Positions 8,865-17,100 of a stretch of DNA of 64,000 nt are shown here, one piece after another. The notes under the pieces were generated by a model, which searched no databases, was not told where the DNA came from, and saw only the letters and a list, made by a program, of their open reading frames with translations. Origin of the DNA: Cytobacillus citreus (GTDB lineage Bacteria > Bacillota > Bacilli > Bacillales > Cytobacillaceae); the NCBI RefSeq assembly GCF_018343665.1, contig NZ_JAGYPM010000001.1:345239-409238 (forward strand), given 5' to 3'. The position numbers and the translations under genes were made by a program. Each line of letters opens with the position of its first letter. Position 1 is the first letter of the stretch.

Positions 8865-9107
8865 TTACATAAAGGGTGGTACTCCTTTACTGATTTCTGA
8901 TACGAGAGAAGCGATTGATTGTAGCTGTTGATCATCTAAATCAAAAGCTGTTTTTATTTTATTTTCTAGATTGGCTGTTACCCTTCTTTTCCCGACTTCT
9001 ACTAAGGCGATAAGTGAGAAACTACAACTGACAATCTTTGCGAAATCACGTTGATTCATCTCATAACTTTTTCGTATGAATTTAATTATTTCTTTATTCA
9101 TTCGCAT
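8865..9107 (-). CDS. XRE-family HTH regulator
   Basis: The 80-residue product has an N-terminal Cro/CI-type helix-turn-helix: YEMNQRDFAKIVSCSFSLIALVEVGKRRV, with a C-terminal NLENKIKTAFDL extension. Several ATGs are clustered; AGGGGG at 9115-9120 is properly spaced (7 bases) from this one, while the upstream ATG at 9113 is too close. It may bind DNA locally; its target is unknown. It stands alone between a coiled-coil gene and tgl. Confidence 0.75.
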   Translation of the reverse strand: MRMNKEIIKFIRKSYEMNQRDFAKIVSCSFSLIALVEVGKRRVTANLENKIKTAFDLDDQQLQSIASLVSEISKGVPPFM

Positions 9108-9227
9108 ACTCATACCCCCTTGGAAAATCACATTTTTTTTAAACTTAGCACTGAAGGGCTCCTTTTGTAAAGTAAATTGTTAGTACTAAATATTGGATAA
9201 CGAAAAGTTAAGTATAGGAAAATGGAA

Positions 9228-9254
9228 CACACCTACAAGAAAACCCATAAGGTA
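9228..9254 (+). promoter_or_regulatory. Candidate sigma-K promoter of tgl
   Basis: CATAAGGTA at 9246-9254 fits the sigma-K -10 pattern CATANNNTA exactly, and AC dinucleotides lie 15-18 bases upstream as in sigma-K -35 elements. B. subtilis tgl is a mother-cell gene, which agrees with this. Confidence 0.55.
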
Positions 9255-9285
9255 AACTAAGAACGTATTGGAAGTAGGGAGAAGA

Positions 9286-10020
9286 ATGATTTATATAGAA
9301 GATTTTGGGGCGAAGCCAACTGTAAATCGGTTTCATGGGGTTCAAAGAGAGATTTTTATCGCCTTAGAGGATAGCCCGGAAGTTCACCGATATCATTCTC
9401 TTCATGAATTTCTATTTGATTTACAATTAAGGGAAAACATTATCTTAGCTGCAAGAAAACTTAATGAAAGCCAAGTAGCATTTGCCCCATTTGTGACATC
9501 TAAATTTAACCCTCGTATATGGAAGAAAATTAGATATGGTTATTTACTTGACCCTTCTGTATTACCTTCAGATGCAATAAAGGATATTTTTGAAAATGGT
9601 AAGGAATATGCATTTGAATGTACGACTGCTATTGTAATTATTTATTATAAAGCTGTGCTCAATTCGATTTCAACAAGCTATTTCAATATGCTATTTCAAC
9701 GTCTTCTTGTTTGGGATTGGAACTATGATAAAGATTTAGGCATCATCACTAAGGAAGGTAGAGATTTTATTCCAGGAGATGTCGTATATTTTTATAACCC
9801 TGATTATGATCATCCTGTGTGGAGCGGAGAGAATACGGTTTATTTGGGAAATGGGTTATATTTTGGTCATGGGATAGGGATTAGGACCGAAGAAGGGATG
9901 ATTCAAGAATTAAACAAATTAAGAAAAAAAAACGCAACAAGATCAGCTTATTTAATTTCACAGTATAGCAGGTTAAATACTCGCTACTTATCACAGTTTG
10001 CAAGACAGACATTGTTTTAA
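9286..10020 (+). CDS. tgl: Spore protein-glutamine gamma-glutamyltransferase
   Basis: A 244-residue homologue of B. subtilis Tgl, which forms epsilon-(gamma-glutamyl)lysine cross-links between coat proteins during coat maturation. The nucleophile is in FECTTAIVI (Cys112 here), and the conserved YIEDFGAKPTVNRFHGVQ start and FGHGIGI segment are present. The ATG at 9286 has AGGGAGA directly upstream and gives the family N-terminus; the frame also has a TTG 18 bases earlier, not used here. A CATANNNTA element upstream suggests sigma-K control. Confidence 0.93.
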   Translation: MIYIEDFGAKPTVNRFHGVQREIFIALEDSPEVHRYHSLHEFLFDLQLRENIILAARKLNESQVAFAPFVTSKFNPRIWKKIRYGYLLDPSVLPSDAIKDIFENGKEYAFECTTAIVIIYYKAVLNSISTSYFNMLFQRLLVWDWNYDKDLGIITKEGRDFIPGDVVYFYNPDYDHPVWSGENTVYLGNGLYFGHGIGIRTEEGMIQELNKLRKKNATRSAYLISQYSRLNTRYLSQFARQTLF

Positions 10021-10191
10021 TGGATCGAACCGATAATAATTTTTATTTAACATCTATACTGAAGTCATAAAATTTTGATGAATTGACAAAGTTACCTCTT
10101 TCTAGGTTAATACTCATCCATATAGACTAATGCTTACCTACTATTTAATGGGTGTTAATAATATCATGAAAAATAAGGAGGAGGTTAGAAA

Positions 10192-10357
10192 TTGGATATA
10201 AATTTTATGCCTTATGCAATTCATGAAAATGATGAAAGGATTCGTCCATTTGGGTCTGGATTTAGGTGCAGCTCTTGGCGGTGGTTTCGGGTACCCCTAT
10301 TATCCACTTTATCAGCCTTATCCTTATTTTCCACCATATCCTTATGGATGTTGTTAA
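10192..10357 (+). pseudogene. Frameshifted Gly/Tyr/Pro-rich spore-type peptide
   Basis: A TTG start with an excellent ribosome site (AAGGAGGAGG, 7-base spacing) begins MDINFMPYAIHENDERIRPFGSGF. At about 10261-10264 the coding sense moves to another frame, which reads GAALGGGFGYPYYPLYQPYP and ends YPYGCC-stop at 10357. Removing one base in GGATTTAGGTGC joins the parts into a 54-residue Gly-then-Tyr/Pro-rich peptide of the kind common in Bacillus spore coats. Either the gene is broken or the sequence has a one-base error. Confidence 0.65.
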
Positions 10358-10372
10358 TAATCATAGTACGGA

Positions 10373-10400
10373 AAAGCTCTGCATTATTGTGCAGAGCTTT
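10373..10400 (+). terminator. Terminator after the spore-type peptide
   Basis: AAAGCTCTGCA pairs with TGCAGAGCTTT around a 6-base loop. The 3' arm runs straight into the repeat at 10398. Confidence 0.6.
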
Positions 10401-10421
10401 CAGAGTGTAGACAAAGTATAA
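10398..10421. repeat. Half copy of the terminal-repeat element
   Basis: TTTCAGAGTGTAGACAAAGT plus four more bases is identical to the left end of the element at 31411-31575. Only the left half is present here. Confidence 0.65.
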
Positions 10422-10433
10422 ATTAATCCTTTT

Positions 10434-10739
10434 TTAATCATCCCATTCTTCATAAAGTATAATCCCACCTGTTAAGTCAAGTGTGCTCCTATCTCCTTTG
10501 TAATAAAGCCGTCCATTTTCTTTTACAATTAAATTTTCGTAAGTATATATATGATCTCCAGATGGAAGTTGAATGATAATTTTTTGTCCAAGGTCTTTTG
10601 GGGGAGCCTCTATTTTAATGGTGCTTTTTAAATAAAAAGATAATACGGCAAAAGTAGAAATACAAATGAAAAAGAAAATGAATAACCTTTTTTTGAAAGA
10701 AGGCCTTTGTCTTTCGATATGCTTTTCTGACCTTGTCAT
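10434..10739 (-). CDS. Membrane-anchored protein of unknown function
   Basis: A 101-residue protein with a basic N-terminus, one transmembrane helix (about residues 19-40) and an extracellular part of some 60 residues containing IIIQLPSGDHIYTYENL and ending EEWDD. No family was recognised. The start has AAGGAG with 5-base spacing. It is monocistronic and divergent from the sigma-W operon. Confidence 0.65.
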   Translation of the reverse strand: MTRSEKHIERQRPSFKKRLFIFFFICISTFAVLSFYLKSTIKIEAPPKDLGQKIIIQLPSGDHIYTYENLIVKENGRLYYKGDRSTLDLTGGIILYEEWDD

Positions 10740-10889
10740 AGCAACTCCTTACTACCTCCCAAAATATTAATGCCTTTCTTATTTAATCTTTGAGTATCGT
10801 ATGCACAAATATTGAAATAAATGACAGAAAGAGGCTGTTTATTAACAATATTTAGGTGAAAAATAATTTGATATAAAATATTTAAAATT

Positions 10890-10915
10890 TGAAACATTTT
10901 ATCATTTCGATCGTA
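10890..10915 (+). promoter_or_regulatory. Sigma-W promoter of the small ORF-yuaF-floT operon
   Basis: TGAAAC at 10890-10895 and CGTA at 10912-10915 are separated by exactly 16 bases, a perfect match to the sigma-W consensus. B. subtilis yuaFGI is a sigma-W operon. Confidence 0.88.
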
Positions 10916-10963
10916 AATATATTGTGGCAGAAATAAAAGAATTCTAATAAGGGGGGAAGATAG

Positions 10964-11098
10964 GTGAGTGCCATTGAAAAAAGATGGATATCAAGTAATG
11001 GGATTCAGTATGTTAAAAAGCTATTTTATATTGATGAATGTAATCAAAAAGTGAATTCAAACTTTATTATTTACAATTTGAGGAAAAGGATTGGTTAG
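10964..11098 (+). CDS. Small ORF at the head of the yuaF-floT operon
   Basis: A GTG start with GGGGGGAAG eight bases upstream opens a 44-residue frame (MSAIEKRWISSNGIQYVKKL... ending IYNLRKRIG) that stops two bases before the yuaF ATG. It lies wholly between the sigma-W promoter and yuaF, so it would be co-transcribed and probably coupled to yuaF. The product is basic and has no clear membrane helix. No relative was recognised; it might instead be a leader that tunes yuaF translation. Confidence 0.55.
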   Translation: MSAIEKRWISSNGIQYVKKLFYIDECNQKVNSNFIIYNLRKRIG

Positions 11099-11100
11099 CG

Positions 11101-11625
11101 ATGGAATTATTCGGAATTCCAATTCAGACCATTTATCTATATACGCTAATCATCTCAGGAAGTTTAATAATCATTTACCTATTTTTAGGAGATGTTGTTG
11201 AGGGAATATCAGAAGCGACGGGATTTCTTAATCCTGTACTAGTTCTTGCTTTTTTAACCTTTATGTCTGCCATAGGCTATTTACTCGAAGCTTTCACTGG
11301 TCTCAGCAGTGTACTTATTATTGTCATCTCTAGCATTGCCTCATTGATATTAGACACCTTACTTAATGTTTTTGTTCTTATACCATTAGCAAATGCAGAA
11401 GAATCACTTGTATATACGGAGGATTCTTTAAAAGGAAGAATAGCTGTGGTCATCATCCCGATACCTGAGAATGGATTTGGTGAGGTTTTGATTGAGAGTA
11501 TTAGCGGAAGGATTTCTAAGCCAGCTGCTAGTTTTGAAAATAAAGAGATTGAGGAAGGTAAAAAAGTTCTTGTGATCGATGTTAGGGATGGAGTTCTATA
11601 TGTGGTGCCACATAGCCAATTTTAG
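11101..11625 (+). CDS. yuaF: NfeD-like membrane protein YuaF
   Basis: A 174-residue protein with three hydrophobic segments in the first 100 residues, then a soluble beta-rich domain (SLKGRIAVVIIPIPENGFGEV) typical of the NfeD OB-fold. YuaF works with flotillin FloT in lipid-raft-like membrane regions. It is followed after 15 bases by floT in the same operon and preceded by a small ORF and a sigma-W promoter. Confidence 0.88.
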   Translation: MELFGIPIQTIYLYTLIISGSLIIIYLFLGDVVEGISEATGFLNPVLVLAFLTFMSAIGYLLEAFTGLSSVLIIVISSIASLILDTLLNVFVLIPLANAEESLVYTEDSLKGRIAVVIIPIPENGFGEVLIESISGRISKPAASFENKEIEEGKKVLVIDVRDGVLYVVPHSQF

Positions 11626-11640
11626 ATTGGAGGAGAGTAT

Positions 11641-13170
11641 ATGCTCACAATATGGATAGTGATAGGAATTGTTGCATTTTTATTAATTGCTTTATTGGGT
11701 GTCTTTATTACAAAGTATAAAACGGCAGGACCCGACGAGGCTTTAATCGTAACAGGCAGCTATTTAGGAAGTAAAAATGTACATGTAGATGAATCTGGCA
11801 ACAAAATAAAAATTATTCGCGGTGGAGGTACGTTTGTCCTGCCTGTATTCCAGCAAGCGGAACCTTTAAGCTTATTATCTAGTAAACTAGAAGTTTCTAC
11901 ACCAGAAGTTTATACAGAGCAAGGTGTTCCAGTTATGGCGGATGGAACAGCCATTATTAAAATTGGCGGCTCAATCGGGGAAATTGCAACTGCGGCTGAA
12001 CAATTTCTTGGAAAATCGAAGGAAGACCGAGAAAATGAAGCGAAAGAGGTACTCGAGGGTCATTTGAGATCGATATTAGGTTCAATGACAGTTGAAGAAA
12101 TCTACAAGAATAGGGATAAATTTTCTCAAGAGGTTCAAAGGGTTGCATCTCAAGATCTGGCAAAAATGGGACTTATCATCGTTTCATTTACCATTAAAGA
12201 TGTTCGTGATAAAAACGGTTATTTAGATTCATTAGGTAAACCAAGAATTGCCCAAGTGAAACGGGATGCAGATATTGCTACTGCTGAAGCAGAGAAAGAA
12301 ACGCGCATTAAACGTGCTGAAGCTGATAAGGATGCGCAAAAGGCTGAGCTTGAAAGAGCAACAGAAATTGCAGAAGCAGAGAAAGAAAACCAAATGAAAA
12401 TAGCGGATTATCGCAGAGAGCAAGATGTCGCAAAGGCTCGTGCTGACCAAGCCTATGATCTCGAAACGGCGCGTTCCAAACAGGAAGTAACTGAGCAGGA
12501 AATGCAAATTAAAATTATTGAGCGTCAAAAGCAAATTGAATTAGAGGAAAAAGAGATATTAAGAAGAGAACGTCAATATGATTCTGAAGTAAAGAAGAAG
12601 GCGGATGCTGATCGTTATGCTGTTGAGCAGGCAGCTGAAGCGGAAAAGAAGAAGCAATTTGCAGAAGCGGATGCTAACAAATATCGTATCGAGTCTCAAG
12701 CTCGTGCAGAGGCAGAGAGAGTTAGAGTGGATGGTTTAGCGAATGCAGAATCTCAGCGTGCACAAGGGGAATCAGAAGCTGATATCATTCGTCTAAAAGG
12801 TCTTGCGGAAGCTGAGGCGAAGAGGAAAATTGCAGAAGCATTTGAACAATATGGCCAAGCAGCCATCATGGATATGGTCTTGAAAATGCTTCCAGAATAT
12901 GCGAAGCAAGTGGCAAGCCCGCTTTCTAATATTGATAAGATTACAGTGGTCGATACTGGCAGTGATGGAGCAAATGGCGGAGCAAATAAAATAACTGGCT
13001 ATGCAACGAATCTTATGTCAACGATGCAGGAAAGCTTAAAAGCATCTTCTGGCATTGACTTGAAGGAGTTATTAGAAAATTTCTCTGGAAAAGGTAATAT
13101 TCGTCAAAGTATAAACGAGCTAACAAATGAATTAAAGGATAAGAAAGAAATAGAAGGAAAAGACGAATAA
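11641..13170 (+). CDS. floT: Flotillin FloT
   Basis: A 509-residue flotillin: an N-terminal membrane helix (about residues 5-22), an SPFH domain to about residue 200 (including EVYTEQGVPVMADGTAIIKIGG), and a long Ala/Glu/Lys-rich coiled coil with repeated AEAEKE segments to about residue 405, then an oligomerisation tail. FloT scaffolds signalling and transport complexes in functional membrane microdomains. The ribosome site GGAGGAGAG and the position downstream of yuaF agree. It is controlled with yuaF by sigma-W. Confidence 0.95.
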   Translation: MLTIWIVIGIVAFLLIALLGVFITKYKTAGPDEALIVTGSYLGSKNVHVDESGNKIKIIRGGGTFVLPVFQQAEPLSLLSSKLEVSTPEVYTEQGVPVMADGTAIIKIGGSIGEIATAAEQFLGKSKEDRENEAKEVLEGHLRSILGSMTVEEIYKNRDKFSQEVQRVASQDLAKMGLIIVSFTIKDVRDKNGYLDSLGKPRIAQVKRDADIATAEAEKETRIKRAEADKDAQKAELERATEIAEAEKENQMKIADYRREQDVAKARADQAYDLETARSKQEVTEQEMQIKIIERQKQIELEEKEILRRERQYDSEVKKKADADRYAVEQAAEAEKKKQFAEADANKYRIESQARAEAERVRVDGLANAESQRAQGESEADIIRLKGLAEAEAKRKIAEAFEQYGQAAIMDMVLKMLPEYAKQVASPLSNIDKITVVDTGSDGANGGANKITGYATNLMSTMQESLKASSGIDLKELLENFSGKGNIRQSINELTNELKDKKEIEGKDE

Positions 13171-13177
13171 ACCTTTG

Positions 13178-13211
13178 AAAGGCGCCAAATCTATGATTGG
13201 CGCCTTTTTTT
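13178..13211 (+). terminator. Terminator of the floT operon
   Basis: AAAGGCGCCAA and TTGGCGCCTTT form an 11-bp stem with an 8-base loop, followed by a run of T. Confidence 0.9.
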
Positions 13212-13424
13212 ATTGTATAGCGTACAATGTCAAATACTTTTTTCAAGTTTTAGAGTAACTCAAACACGCTTACTGTAATTTCTTTTTTTTACAAGTAACA
13301 ATTAACCAAGTTTTATGAAACAGGTGCCATCTTCTTGATTCAGAATGGGCATACACTCGCTTTTCTTGGCCTGCATTGATGCAATCTGGCATTGAGTACA
13401 AGATTGATAATTCAAGGAATCTAA

Positions 13425-13553
13425 TTCAATATCCTGCGGGAGAAGCGAGTCAAAAGGAGCCCCGCAGAAGCGATAGCGACGAGGAGGCTTCCATATCGCC
13501 TGCCACGCTTTAGTGCCTGCAGTGGAAATCAACAGGGAAGTTTAACATGGCCA
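13425..13553. repeat. GC-rich intergenic repeat
   Basis: The 520-base gap between the floT terminator and the next gene holds this block, richer in GC than its surroundings, with CCTGCGGG, CCCCGCAG, GAGGAGGCTT and GTGCCTGCAGTGGAAATC motifs. Its end (GGAAATCAACAGGGAAGTTT, 13524-13543) recurs at 49918-49945. The pattern resembles short repeats dispersed between genes in many Bacillus genomes. Nothing else is visible from 13212 to 13730; the minus-strand open frame at 13302-13532 is probably only the repeat read through. Confidence 0.6.
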
Positions 13554-13730
13554 TTAAAATAAAACATTAAAACTTTTTTGAGTTAGAGAAACGGATTGTT
13601 CCGAAGACACTTGCGCTTTTCTTAAGAAGCTTGTACTAATGAAAGAACCCAAAAATTGTGTGTTCGTCTATCGCACAATCTACCTTTATTGAATAGGATA
13701 TATAGAACCAAACAAAGGAGGTATTTGGAT

Positions 13731-13841
13731 ATGTCAGATGGATGCTGCGGAATAGGTGGAGGTTTCGCTCTACTAGTTGTATTATTTATCTTGTTAATCA
13801 TCATTGGCGCATCTTGGGGTTACGGTGGATACGGTTTTTAG
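13731..13841 (+). CDS. YjcZ-family small sporulation peptide 1
   Basis: A 36-residue peptide, MSDGCCGIGGGFALLVVLFI followed by LLIIIGASWGYGGYGF. A Gly/Cys-rich head, one hydrophobic helix and a Gly/Tyr tail are the hallmarks of the YjcZ/YhdX family, which is common in sporulating Bacillus. The ribosome site AAAGGAGGT fixes the ATG; the frame is open upstream, but only by chance. It is followed 37 bases later by a paralogue. Confidence 0.88.
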   Translation: MSDGCCGIGGGFALLVVLFILLIIIGASWGYGGYGF

Positions 13842-13878
13842 TAGTACAAAATTTTAAAATGTTAGGAGGAATAGGATT

Positions 13879-14007
13879 ATGGGGTTCGGCGGCTATGGTT
13901 ATGGCGGCTACGGTTTCGGAGCATGCGGCTTTGGCGGAGGTTTTGCGTTAATTGTTGTATTGTTTATTCTTCTTATTATCGTAGGCGCAGCTTGTTTTAG
14001 TTTTTAG
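13879..14007 (+). CDS. YjcZ-family small sporulation peptide 2
   Basis: A 42-residue paralogue of the preceding peptide: [20 protein letters not shown], then [27 protein letters not shown] lies nine bases before the ATG. The shared [12 protein letters not shown] core with peptide 1 shows tandem duplication. The role is probably structural or membrane-associated in the spore; no mechanism is known. Confidence 0.87.
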   Translation: MGFGGYGYGGYGFGACGFGGGFALIVVLFILLIIVGAACFSF

Positions 14008-14021
14008 ATAATTAATCATTG

Positions 14022-14051
14022 AAGCAGGAGGGAAAGCTTTCCTGCTTTTTT
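14022..14051 (+). terminator. Terminator after the YjcZ pair
   Basis: AAGCAGGA and TCCTGCTT pair and are followed by TTTTCTTTT. Confidence 0.8.
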
Positions 14052-14061
14052 CTTTTAAGTT

Positions 14062-14096
14062 AAAAAAACAGACCCATTATGGGAAAAATGGGCCTA
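14062..14096 (-). terminator. Terminator of bacillopeptidase F gene
   Basis: Read on the minus strand, GGCCCATT and AATGGGTC form a stem followed by TGTTTTTTT. Confidence 0.75.
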
Positions 14097-14151
14097 TCGC
14101 AGATTACTTAATAAGACTATCTCGGTTTTCAGCTTCGTTTTTATTGTCGTC

Positions 14152-17100
14152 TTAGTTAGTTTTTTCCTTCTTTTTCTTTTCGTTAAGATACAGTTTTCCT
14201 TCAGCGACTTTACGTGTTTCATTGCCGAAATCATCAGTTACTTTTACTTCAATCTCAGCTCCAGCAGATTTTACATTTGAAGTGACTGTATAGTAGCCTA
14301 CATAATGTCCCGGAGCAGTTTCCGTCATAGGGAGCTCTGTTGCATTAGCAAGATCTCCAGCATTTGTTAATGGCATTCTAATTGCAAAGGTTGCTTTGAG
14401 ACCAGGCGCGCTGTCAAATTCAATTTTTACAGACTCACCCTTCTTAAGTTCTTTATCTTCTGTTGGAACAAGATTTTCAATTGCTGGGGCTGTGTAGGTA
14501 GCATGAATTGTTACTGCTTTCTCCACTTTATTTCCAGCTTTATCTTGAGCTACAACTGAGATAATGTTTTCACCTTCATTTAGAATGATACGAAGAGAGA
14601 ATTTGCCATCTTTAATATTTGCATTTTGTCCATTTACTTTAACAGAGTCTAAATGCTCGTCAGAAACAGTTCCTTCAACTGTTACTGTTTCCTTGTTCGT
14701 TTTAGACTTATCTTCTGGTGAGGTAATTTCTAGCTCAGGATTCGTTTGGTCGAAAATGACTTTTACAGGATTAGAAGCATCAGTTGATCCTAAATCTGTA
14801 GTCACTTTTGCAGTTAAGATATTCTCCTCTTCTGTTAATGTAACCTCAGCAGAGAAGGTTCCCGCTTCAGTTGTTTCTGTAGTGGCAATTTCTTCACCAT
14901 TATTGAAGAGCTTAATCGTTGTCTTAGGTGTCGAGGTACCTTCAACCGTTACTTTTCCTTCATTAGTATAAGATCCGTCTTTAGGTGAAGTAATAACTGG
15001 TGCTGTAACTTCATAATTAACTGTGGAACGGATCATATAGTTTCCTTCTGCCACAGGTGATGGGGACCAAGCTCCTCCGACAAGCTGCCAGCTTCGCTTC
15101 GCGTTTGTTCCATCTTCATCTGTTCCAAGTCCTGGTGCATTTGGATTTGGTGCACTTTGGATGTAAACCATGTAAAAATCACCGTTTACCATGATACCGT
15201 GTTCGCTTAGATCAACATGTGTCCATTCACCGTTTCTTAGAGCGGTTGCATCAAATGGTCCGGCAAGTTTCTTACCAGGTGCTCCATCTGGACCGCTTGC
15301 ATCATATACTTCAACCTTGAATGCAGTACCGCCTGGAACTGGCCATTCAGTATCCCAGAAACGGAATAATCCACCTGTAACCATGGCGTTTTTATGTCCT
15401 GCTGCCAGCGACATTTTAACAGCCCAGCCATTGCCGGCATCGTAGAATGCACGTGCATTTTCGGCTGTTCCGTCATCATAGCCAATTTCACCAGGGTATC
15501 CAATAAATGGCTTTAACTGTACATTTTGTTCTATTGAGCCTTCACTAATTGTAATTTCGATTTCTTGATTATAGTAAGACGGTGCCATTACTTTTAATGT
15601 ATAGGTGCCTTCATAAGCTGTTAATGAATATTCGCCGTTTGCATTTGTTTCTACCGGTTGAACAGCTGCATCCTCAACTAAAAGAAGTGTAGCGTTTGTA
15701 ATTGGTTGACCAGTAGCCTTGTTTGTAACGGTACCAGTAACTGCTCCTTGAGGAATTTCTTCGAGTACAAAGTTAGCAGTAACTTCACCATCTTGCGGAA
15801 TATTTACTGTCTGAGATTGTGAACGATAGCCGTATGCTTCCGCCTGAACAGTGAAGTTTCCAGCCGCATGTGTAAATTCATATGTTCCATCTTGAGGCTT
15901 TGTGAATACAGATCTGCCAGATTCTAAAATACTTACTTCAGCTGTTAATGGTAGTAGAGCAGGTGCAGGCTGCTTTTGGCTGCCTTCATCCTTCACGATT
16001 GCATCCTTCGCAGGTACAATTTTGTTTGGATCTACTTTTTCATCCTTTAAAGTGTCTTTAGAGTCATTTGTAGCAGTATCTGGTTTTGTGATGCCAAGCT
16101 GTGCTTTATTAGAAGCCTGAAGAGGAGTGCTGGCCAACTTAACATCATCAATATACCAGCCTGGTCTAACTACAGAACCATCAGTTGTTACGTTAAAACT
16201 AACATAGATTCTTTGGCCCGCATATTCGCTTAAATCTACTTGGCCATCTATCCAGCCAGAAGAAATATCATGAACTCGAAGCTTTTGCGTCCAATTTACC
16301 ATATCAGTTGAAACGAAGACATGACCAAAATCATAATTTCTTTCAAGGTTATGCCATTGTTTAAATTGTAAGTATGCATTACCCTCTGGCAGGTCAATCG
16401 GAGGCATTAGTAAAGTCATGTTTGCTCTGCTGTCATAATTTCCTGAAAGATTCGTAGCAAATACTTTTTCTCCAGAAAAGGCATTTTCAGGTCCCGAAGT
16501 TGGAACTCCCCATTGCCAGCTGTTATTTTCCCCATATGATGTCCAACCAGTTGGATTAGATTCAAAATCTTGAGTATATCCGATTGTGATTCCAGGCTTT
16601 ACGGAAATTCTGTACGTATCTGTTACAACTTCGTTTCCTCCGAAATCATTGACTTTCCATTTGTATGATAAAGATGGAACAGCAATATCATCTCCAGGGA
16701 TTACAGCCTCATAGGTTCCATCTCGGTAATCTCCAGACATTCTATTTGCTTGAACAGCAGTCCAGCTGCCGTCTGCTTTTAAGTATTCGAGGACAACATT
16801 CAATACACTAACATTGTCAGTTGCCTTCAATTCTAGAGGCAGGTCCATTCCTGCGTATGTTTCCTGAGGTGCATTGTGTTCCACTAGTGGAGCTTCACTA
16901 TCATTTCCTTCTTTTGCCACTTGGCCTTTGATTTTTCCAAGACCGGAAATAACAGATGAAACAGCATCGAAAGCATTAACAAGACCAGATCCGAAGCCAT
17001 TATTTGGTGATTCAGGATATGTTCCATTAGTTAACGGTGTAGCTGTTGCCATTAAAATCTCTTCGATTTCATCCACGGTTAGGCTGGAGTCAACTTGGCG

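Noticed and set aside
13302-13532. 76-residue minus-strand ORF
   Set aside because: It is largely the intergenic repeat read in an open frame, without a ribosome site.
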